Assembly (NCBI GenBank): GCA_017654935.2
Contig: CM065680.1
Span: forward strand, 35,236,489 to 35,300,488
Direction: 5' to 3'
Length of the DNA stretch: 64,000 nucleotides
Source of the DNA: Phymorhynchus buccinoides
Lineage: Eukaryota; Mollusca; Gastropoda; Neogastropoda; Raphitomidae
This document shows positions 53,401-64,000 of the stretch, piece after piece. The first letter of the stretch is position 1; each line of letters starts with the position of its first letter. A program made the translations under genes and the position numbers. The notes below the pieces were generated by a model. That model was given only the letters and a program-made list of their open reading frames with translations, was not told the DNA's origin and ran no database searches.

Positions 53401-54139
53401 TAAAACTCGTTATCTTTTTAACCGCGGCAATGGTTGACACAATTTGATAAACTACTCAAACAACCCCCACCCCCCCCATTTTATATATATAAAACTCGCC
53501 CGTCGTCGTGTTAGGAACAAACAATCCTTCAGGAATATTTCCTCTAGTCACTGGTATCAATGTGCTTGTTCAAACAAACTTGCACACACCTTTTGGGTGC
53601 AATTTCTCTTAGGGGGTGAAGGTGGTGGTGGTGATGGTGGGTGAATATCTGTATGTGTTGGGGAGGGTATGGAGGGTAAGGGAGAGACCAATCGAATCCA
53701 ACGTGCGTGCACCGAGTGCCGTGTTCTAGTTGAAACAAACCACAGACGGTCTGCTCGCATTTCTGGGTGAAGGAATGTCTTCACGATCTGCCCGTACCTT
53801 GCTCTCTTCCCCCAAACTTTAGGTTTAAGAAAACAACAGTGAACAGTCGTTGGATTTCCATCTGTGCCTGTTGTTTTTCAGCTCCTCTCGTCTCGCAATG
53901 TGGTTAGTTGCTTGTCTGTCATCCTTACCTACGTCATGTCAAATATGTCATTTTTACCTGTTGAAATTATGTTTCTGTTGTTTTGTTTAAGGTAAAATAC
54001 ATTATATGTGATTTGGTAAGTCTGTCCGATACTATGGTTGATTATTTTAAAGTGAGTAGTAAGATTGTTATAAAAGAGAGCAGTGTTCCTGAACGAGCAA
54101 CAAACAACAAGAACTTCTCTGTCTGGCTGACTGGCGCTC
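53401..54139. other. Non-coding, no feature recognised
   Basis: Unique-looking sequence with a C run near 53,465 and a GGT-rich patch near 53,621-53,640. Confidence 0.4.
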
Positions 54140-55375
<1,236 letters not shown>

Positions 55376-55645
55376 GTGGCGATAAGATTTTGTGTTTCCC
55401 CTTTTCTTCCCTACATTTCACCAAACTTTCACCTTCTAATTTATGTCCCTATTTTCCTACTTATCATTTGCATTCAAGACAATTGTTTTGTGTGTGTTTT
55501 ACCTGCAGGTAGCGATAAGATTTTGTGATTCCCCTTTCCCCCCTACATTTCACCAAACTTTCACCTTCTGCATGTATGTACGAAATTCCTGTAAGTTATG
55601 TCCTAGTCATCATTTCTTTCAAGGAAATTGTTTTGCGTTGTTTTT
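55376..55645. repeat. 133-bp imperfect tandem duplication
   Basis: GCGATAAGATTTTGTG starts each unit (55,379, 55,512). The units share CCTACATTTCACCAAACTTT and end in an AATTGTTTTG block. Confidence 0.8.
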
Positions 55646-56075
55646 TCACTAGTTGCTGTGATACGTGTTTTTCTGTGTGAATCTCCTTCATTTAATTTTC
55701 ATTGTCCTTAATGTATATGCACCCTGCTTATTCTATAACCCTTTTCGTTCATTTGTTCCGCTTCTGTTGGAACTCACATCATCTAGTAGGCGAAATTGTG
55801 CATAATCTAATCATCTCTAGTCTGACAAAAACTTAAGTAACCGTGATGAACGATGGTCATGACTCACACAAAAACAGAACTGGTGCCAACACCTTTCCCA
55901 GGCACGTAGCACACTTGCAGATAATTAAGCTTACTTGACGAATGTCCACGGAAAGCCCCTGGAAGTAGTGCTGATATAGATAAGGTAGCATACATGCAGT
56001 GGTATGCATTTCCATGTTTAAAAACACATTTGCATGATACTCTTTTCAGGACCTGTGTACTTGTAAAATCTTTAT
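55646..56075. other. Non-coding, no feature recognised
   Basis: No gene recognised. Confidence 0.4.
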
Positions 56076-57745
56076 TTAACCCTTTCAACGCCAGCCATTC
56101 TCGAGCTAAACATTTTCGTCAAACTTACCTGGGAGTAGCAAAGATGGTGTATGCAATACTGAGGAATCCTTTATAGCATGCACACCATTATTGTCAAGGA
56201 TGTTATGTTGTCTTGCTCAATATGTTTGCTAAAATTGATGTTTTGGTCTGGATGTATTGGTTAGGGTACCCCAAACCTAAAACTCGTAGGCTTCAAATTG
56301 TTCTAGCCCTCTACCCTCTTCTGGCCTATGAAACCCCTATATTGGGTAGAGTCCACTTCTATCCATTCTGTAATTTCACATTCGTTTTGCAACAGGTAGA
56401 CCAAATTCAGGTTTTCAATTATTTTGGGTGATTGTCTTTGCAGTGTTCAGTAGTTAACAATGCAAAGAAACTCTACGGAGAGCTGGGAAAAAAGATGGTC
56501 TTCAGAGAAAACGTCCTTCTCACTTCAGTGTTTGTGCCCTAAACTCCTTACAATCTAATGGGGTTGCCCTTGGGCCACACCCATGCCACGATCATAGTCC
56601 CCGCACAATGACTGTATTCAGATTTCTGTAAATTGAGATTTCTGAATAACTCCAACCCTTTTAAAGAGATTCTTTCAAAACATATTGCTTTTAAACACTT
56701 CCACACGAATGTAAAGCTTCATTCAATATGACACCTAAACATTTATTTCATGTTTTTAAACAAAAGAGAACAATACAAAGTGTTAATTTGAAGGATTCAT
56801 AAGGAATAGACATTAATTATTTTGAGAAGTTTAGTACAATCATGCATCAACTTTACTCTCATAACTATGTACTAAGCAGTTAAAATCAAAAGAAATATCA
56901 GAAACAAAAGCATTCATTCTTTGTTAATTTCGCACACCTCATATTTGTATGGTTAATTGCACATGTGGATATTTCAGGGTAATATGTTTCCTGCCAAAAC
57001 TTTCCTCATAGTAATATGAATTATTATGTTAATTCATCAGAAGTGACGAAAGATAAGATTAGTGGTGCTTTAATTCATTTGGAAACATTTACAACCAAAT
57101 CTAGACCAAGGAGAAACGTCTATTACAATGTTGATGTCATTGTGAAAACACAATTTACAGGACTGTTGATACTGTTGATTCTGCAGGGAGACTGTTATAT
57201 GGACACCCCCCCCCCCCCCTCCTCTCCCCCAATCCACCATATAATTGGAATACTATTTGGATTCATCTGTTAATATTAGGCCATTTAATTCTATTGTAAC
57301 AAAACAAAAGCACTCAAACATTAATTTAGCAATGGTATTGTGCCAATACCATTGGTTCTTTATCAACCCATTAAATAGTATAAATCGTCAAAACTAAATC
57401 TTTCAGCAATTCGTACATATATGATACTCAGAACCTTTAAAAACATACAAAACGACCCATCTGTTGCAAAACAATAGGCAAGAATTACAGAAGAATTTCA
57501 TATAAGGTTTCCCCTCCCCCAAAGAGGTCAGGGGGCTCAGAAAATGTGAACCCTATGTTTGTTTTAGGTTTGGGGTACCGTAACCAATGCAACAAAATCA
57601 AAAAATCAATTTTAGCAAACATATTGAGCGAACTCATACTTTCACTACATACCGACTTACACTATTAGACTTATCATTATCTCCCAGAATTAAGCACATA
57701 ACAGACCCTGATTAAATGCCTTTTAGTGGCGCTGGTGGTGAAAAA
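56076..57745 (+). mobile_element. TTAA MITE, copy 5, containing a 1.4-kb insert
   Basis: The left end matches the family (TTAA at 56,076-56,079, CCCTTTCAACGCCAGCCATT), as does the right end (AGACCCTGATTAAATGCCTT up to about 57,740, with the terminal bases decayed). Between about 56,200 and 57,650 it contains foreign DNA bounded by inverted 70-bp arms (56,215-56,284 and 57,561-57,629) sharing CAATATGTTTGCTAAAATTG and GGTACCCCAAACCTAAAAC. The insert has a C run at 57,206-57,219 and no recognised coding sequence. Confidence 0.7.
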
Positions 57746-57797
57746 AGAAACTTTTCTTATGACGGTTATTATAGATATCAGTGCATTGCCACTCAAC

Positions 57798-58575
<778 letters not shown>

Positions 58576-60583
58576 AGAACATACACACATGCACACATAC
58601 ATATATGCATACTTGCATACAGCAACTGCACCAGACGTTTTCATTCTTTTCTAAGCCACTTCCTCCTAGTTTACCTCTTGGCTCTACCCCGTACAGGTAT
58701 GGTATAGTAGGCCAAAAGCCAAAGCGCTCACAGGTGTTTACTCTTCCACGGGTACACACAGCCGACACTTGGTGGTCACCTTGAGATTTCCTGCTGGTGC
58801 CACCTCCCCCTACCCCCCTTCCAGTCTTCCCCGCATCCCTCCCCCTTCCCGGTTCTAAAGTAACAAGCAATACTAAAACTTACCCCCACCCCCTAGAAAA
58901 TCGTACCTGGTGTGTTGGCTTTGTTTTCGAATTTCGTGAAGAAGAAACTTCTATCATAGTGTAATCATTCTGTTGCCGTGTTTACCTACACCAAGAAGGT
59001 TAAACATGTGAGTGGCAAAACCCACATTTTCGCCCTTAATAGGGCATTTGCTACGAGTGTTCGTTCTCTATACTAGACTACTAATTTGCCCGCACTCATT
59101 CTGCCCGAGTTACGCTGACCTTTCTAATTCAACTCTCTAAATTCAACTCAGTGGAGTTCAAGGTCGCCCTCACGTGGCATAATTTAATTCTTTTCTATCA
59201 CGAAATTATCTCCTGTTTGAGCCTAATTGTGGATGGAGTCGATTATAATTATGGTTTTACCTTTGTCGTTTTGCTTCTCCACTATAAACAAATGCCAGCC
59301 CATCCTCCCAGCATAGCAATCGCCTCCTCTGCTACCTGGAAATCATGGCCAGGAACGACTAGTTGACTTACACATTAGCAACATTGAGGAGAAAGGCTAC
59401 GAAGGGACTTTGTTTAGATATGGTGGAGTGTTGGGGTATACTCAACAAATTTTCTAAAGTTTTGGATCGAATTAATCTCGTGTATTATTCGAATAGTGGT
59501 GTTTAAAAAAAAAATCTTTTTATGTTTTTTAGCTACTGTTGGAGATTCTCTGTAAACTTTATAAGCAAAATCTGTTATACAGGTTTGTGTATTAATGCCA
59601 TACTTGAAATTAGTTACTATGGTTGTTAAGTCGAAGTTATTTAAATGCAATGTTTCTTTCATTTGTTTATCCTCCCCTTTCAGAATTACAAGCAAATTTC
59701 TTTAAAAACTAAAAAGAAATAGAACACAGTCCATGTTGGCCACCATCTTTTATTCATGCATGATAATAAAAACCGACCATAATCTTTGAGATGGAATTGT
59801 CTACAACCAAATGAAAATGTAATTGTCTCTGTTGGCAGAGGTTTTCACTGTGTGAATGCTTTCTAATTTCAACATTCGTTCAATCGTAATCCGTCGAACA
59901 CGTTTCAGTTTTACCTAATTGATATCTTATTCTAAGTGCAGTCTCGTTCTATAAAATGTTGGTAACAGTTATTTTTTAACCCGGAGGGTAAAATCAGATG
60001 TTGGTATGCGGGAATGCAATAGTTTGCACCGGATCAGGCACAGCTTATCTCAGCAGCATCACCTGTTGTATGTGGCATGATGTTCTGGACAGAAGATCAC
60101 GGATTATTGAGCACAAGACTCCCCCCTGCCTCTGTCTATCGTGACATGTGGAACTAAGAATTTGTTTGGATTTGGTTGCTAATATGATTATATCATTGTA
60201 TTTGATGTGAAGTGGACCGTATGTGAAAACCGTGTTTTCTGTTAGGAACGCAGATGCTTTCTCTAGCTTTTGCTGGTCGGTTGGGTAGACCATTTTCATA
60301 TTGAACTCCAGAACTGGTATGTTTGTGTTTTGCCTGTTCAATCATTATCATATGTTGTTGCAGTTGCTTGTGATTGTTTTCGTAGTCTTATGGTTCGTAC
60401 ATATTATTTCAATGTTTTATAAGGTGTACAAAATTAAGTTACAAACATTTTATTATGGATTTCGCGCGAATGTCGCGATAGTCTAGTCTTCTCAAATACA
60501 CCCCACTAGACCACACTCCAGCCCATTTTATGTGGTCCTCTTCACGCTCCCATGTTATTTTGAGTGTGTCATTATTTTTTCTT
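58576..60583. other. Non-coding, no feature recognised
   Basis: About 2 kb of unique-looking sequence. Minus-strand frames at 59,414-59,695 (93 codons) and 60,045-60,341 (98 codons) show no recognised domain, so they are not called. Confidence 0.4.
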
Positions 60584-60653
60584 GGATGGAAGCCAGACAG
60601 CACTATCCCCCAAGAAATAAAGAAGGCTGGTACTCCCTTCTGGCTTTTACCCA
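60584..60653. mobile_element. Short palindromic repeat, copy 1
   Basis: Ends GGATGGAAGCCAGA and CTTCTGGCTTTTACCC are inverted; the centre AATAAAGAAGGCTGGTA is shared with the copy at 61,638-61,713. It may be a very short MITE. Confidence 0.5.
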
Positions 60654-61330
60654 AAGAATTTTGAAAATTCCACGAAGGTAAAATACACTTGTATTTCATT
60701 ACTCAGTAACTGGGATGCTCGATAGATAACAAAGGGCGTGCATGTGTAAAAATACGCATCTATTCATGAGCTGCACTCATCTCGTTGCCTAAATAAGCTG
60801 CCATTTTTGACACGCTCACACTTGAGTGAATCAAGCCTGGGATAGTTAACTTTTGTTGATGTCTGTATGTTCTTTGGTGCTATAGAGCGTAATATTCTTC
60901 GTGGGTGGGGGTGTCATGTTACAAGTCATTGCTCATAAAAGTCACGACTGAAGAGTTTCTTCAATCAGTCATACCAAAGAATCATCAGCTGTTGGAATTG
61001 CATAATGACACATTTTCGTGACAACAGCACGCACACTCACAATTTGAAGAAACACAAGCGCTTTGGTTTGTTAATCCATGGAAGCATGCAAGCACGCATT
61101 CAGCCAAGGATCCACACACAAATCCATGTTTCCATTATTGTAATCCATTCTTCAGTATATTGAACCATTCATTGTGTAGCTCCGCAACAAACATTTGATG
61201 AAGGTCCTCTTTCTGAAATTAAAATTGCATGTCAGGCTTTCTCAGGTAGTATCGGTACATGTTGAACTGTAAGTAACAAGCCAGACATGTATGAAGAAAA
61301 TAACAAAACTGCACAATTTTGGGGCAAGGA
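60654..61330. other. Non-coding, no feature recognised
   Basis: Unique-looking sequence downstream of the GPCR. Confidence 0.4.
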
Positions 61331-61605
61331 TTGTGACATACGTCCATGCAGTATTGTGACGTACGTCCATGCAGTATTGTGACATACGTCCATGCAGTAT
61401 TGTGTATGCATAGGAACTGAAACGCAACGTCTAGATAACTATTAATATTTGTTTTTATTTGGGTTTTTTATGGTAATCAAAACAAACGTCCGGGCAGTAT
61501 TGTGACATACGTCCACGCAGTCTTGTGTATGTCTTGGAACTTAAAGACCACGACAAGATAGTAATGAGTTTTGATGGTAATCAAAACACTCGTCCAGACA
61601 GTAGT
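61331..61605. repeat. 24-bp minisatellite inside a longer duplication
   Basis: Three units of TGTGACATACGTCCATGCAG plus TATT at 61,331-61,403. Related units sit at about 61,484-61,530 and 61,588-61,603, within a longer diverged duplication marked by TGGTAATCAAAAC at about 61,471 and 61,575. It lies 0.4-0.65 kb beyond the GPCR stop codon. Confidence 0.8.
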
Positions 61606-61637
61606 GCTTTATGCACACCGACAAAACATAATTCATT

Positions 61638-61713
61638 GGGTGAAAGCCAGAAGTTAGCATACTATTGCAAGAGGAATAAAGAAGGCTGGTAGCAGCTTCT
61701 GGCTCTCATCCCA
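61638..61713. mobile_element. Short palindromic repeat, copy 2
   Basis: GGGTGAAAGCCAGAAG on the left and CTTCTGGCTCTCATCCC on the right are inverted; the centre matches copy 1 at 60,584-60,653. Confidence 0.55.
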
Positions 61714-61980
61714 GGAGCATTAATGGTTGCACAGAAATTACATGCACACTGGTTATTCCTCGTTCATAATTCCCTGCCGCCGCCACTTCGCTGCATTGAC
61801 TATAATTGATGAAACATTATTTTGATAAAAGAGCACGAGATCGACATTTACAAAGCTACCATTTAAAATAGGTACAGATTGGGATAAAGAATAAATCACC
61901 TTCAAGCGAATGGATGCTATTTGTTTTCTTTTTGTTGCTTCCAGTTCTGTACATATTGTGCATATGCAAGCCTTACCCGT

Positions 61981-63093
61981 TCACTTTTGCTCCGCTTGTT
62001 TTCTAAATAATGCCCCCAATGTGCCTCTGAACCGAGAACCCATAAAATAATAAACAAAAAAGTTGAAGGTAGAATTGATAATTTTTAGAGCGAGATTGAT
62101 GTCCAGGAACAGACGATAGAGATTATTATATTGCATACCGAAGTTTAAATCCGCTACGAATACTCGCGTGATGCGAAACAGGACATCAGGGAACATACAA
62201 ACGATCAGTAACAGTGAGGCACCAACCAGCATCTTAGTCAGTGAGAGTTCCTTGGCAGATATTGCTGAAGATGAGGACTCTTTGCGCCATTCTACGGCCC
62301 GTTTCAATTTCCAAACAGTTAGAGCAGTGGTTATCACAACCACTGACAGCACGCCGATTGGTAAGAGAAACCCGAAGATAACATTCCCCACAAAGTCCAC
62401 AAGGTCTTTGTGACGCTTGTACACTTCACTGAAATCTCGAAGAAGAGAAAGTTTGCCATTATCTGGATCAAAAACGCATCCAAAATGATACCTGAGTATC
62501 GATATGAAATACAGGCCCATGATGAGGATCTACGTCGCGACTACAATGCCAACTGTAGTTTTCGTGCTCAGTACTCTGTGGTATTTCAAGGGATGGAGAA
62601 CGCAGTAGCATCTCTCTAAGGCAATGAAGGCTGAGAGGACAATGGACACAAACACAGAACCATTGACTGCTAAAAGGTAATTGTTCACAACGAACGTTCC
62701 CCAAGCCCTTTCTAATTCAGGTCCAAGCAGTGACGGGTCGACTAGATGAAAACGAAGTAGAGTCATACTGATTAACGACATTTCATCGGCTAGGGACAAG
62801 GAAAACAGCAAAAAGTTGACTCGATGCCTCAAGCTCTGTTTCCAGAAAACAGCCATGCTGAGGACGTTAGCAGGTCCGCCAACAGTCATGAGGATTAAAG
62901 TGATGTAAGCCTGGGCCTTTTGAGACACAATTGTCACTTCTTTGCTGATGATACTACGAGGATTGTCTTCGGGTAGAAAGGCTGCTTGTTTTGTTGTAAT
63001 GGCCATACATCCTTCAGGAACAGAAGCATTGAGGCCAACAGTTTGCACGTTACTGGACTTTAGCGGTGAAAGGGAAGAAGAGGAAGAAGCCAT
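61981..63093 (-). pseudogene. Class A GPCR, single exon, in-frame TAG in TM4
   Basis: The frame runs from ATG (63,093) to TGA (61,981-61,983), 371 codons, interrupted only by TAG at 62,530-62,532 (codon 188). The N-terminus has an N-glycosylation site (NAS, residue 22). TM1 has GGPANVLSMAVF. TM2 has LSLADE (Asp 2.50). TM3 ends in ALERC in place of DRY. TM5 contains FLLP (Pro 5.50). TM6 has CMFP in place of CWxP. TM7 has NSTFNFFVYY in place of NPxxY, followed by the helix-8 start FMGSRFRG. The stop lies in TM4 (VVAT, stop, ILIM), where Trp 4.50 is expected. The family is rhodopsin-like, resembling protostome peptide or mollusc chemosensory receptors, which are often intronless. No Cys at 3.25 is apparent. 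All else is intact, so it is a very young pseudogene, a polymorphic null, a read-through gene or a base error. Confidence 0.85.
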
Positions 63094-63255
63094 GACGAGG
63101 ACTTATCACAGAACAATTCACATCACTGCCAACAGGCTGATTTTAAAAGTGAAGCGTGTTTCCTTGTTTAAAAACAAGTCATAGCAGTTCTGTCTGGAGA
63201 AGCCAACACAACTTAAAAGCGAATGGTTATGAGGTTATCCAAAAACAACTGCTGT

Positions 63256-63901
<646 letters not shown>

Positions 63902-63911
63902 TGCGCATGCG

Positions 63912-63944
<33 letters not shown>

Positions 63945-64000
63945 ACGCACACGCACGCACACACACACATACACACACACACACGCACACACACACAGTC
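63902..64000. repeat. (CA)n microsatellite at window end
   Basis: CA with CG and TA steps running to the edge of the window. Confidence 0.93.

Noticed and set aside
53038..53437. Poly-Arg/Lys and poly-Leu/Phe frames
   Set aside because: Products of the CTT array in different frames.
59414..60341. Minus-strand frames of 93 and 98 codons
   Set aside because: Amino-acid composition is plausible, but no family, splice site or conserved neighbour was recognised.
61331..61403. CRISPR-like array of regular short repeats
   Set aside because: The units are contiguous with no unique spacers, and the context is animal nuclear DNA.
62410..62619. Plus-strand frames opposite the GPCR
   Set aside because: Shadow frames of the receptor; all class A motifs read on the minus strand.

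Overview
The window looks like nuclear genomic DNA of a marine invertebrate animal, most likely a mollusc (gastropod-like). The evidence is an intron-bearing PDZ-domain coding exon, a single-exon class A GPCR of the type expanded in molluscs, a tRNA-headed SINE with a conserved central domain, degenerate non-LTR retrotransposon pieces, and an extreme load of (CT)n/(GA)n and (CA)n microsatellites. The taxonomic call is inference; no marker gene is present.

Layout. Bases 1-9,100 are T-rich, nearly free of long dinucleotide tracts and without convincing coding sequence. They carry two near-identical copies of a DNA transposon with 6-bp target duplications (935-1759, 6795-7582), a TAA-flanked MITE (576-930), a 157-bp tandem duplication and a 153-bp hairpin MITE. 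From 9.4 to 31 kb the sequence is a mosaic: a retrotransposon 3' end, a tRNA-derived SINE (9819-10223), several MITEs, a 307-bp repeat array carrying nuclear-receptor-like half-sites (about 21,985-22,980), a tandem dimer with a 78-bp-arm hairpin (27,801-29,307), and a stack of nested TIR elements (29.4-30.5 kb). Long microsatellites occur roughly every 1-2 kb.

At 31,415-31,513 (+) lies the first coding exon of a PDZ protein of the ALP/Enigma/Zasp or synaptopodin-2 type, ending at a consensus GTAAGT donor. No later exon of it was recognised, so some or all of the following 32 kb may be intron 1. That stretch holds MITEs, a U2 snRNA 5'-end fragment (33,136), very long CT/GA tracts (484 bp at 37.5 kb, 537 bp at 42.1 kb), homopolymer C/G runs of up to 58 bases, a broken reverse transcriptase on the minus strand (41.57-43.02 kb) split by a 765-bp insertion, an element dense in AACCGGTT palindromes (46.0-46.4 kb), and a GC-rich repeat with a recurring 40-bp module (47.6-48.3 kb).

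The only near-complete protein gene is the GPCR on the minus strand (63,093-61,981). It is open from start to end except for one in-frame TAG in TM4, where the conserved Trp 4.50 is expected. The two host genes show no evident functional link; most of the window is repeats. At least five unrelated TIR families and several retroposon tails were identified from internal comparisons, some with target-site duplications and one with a paralogous empty site.
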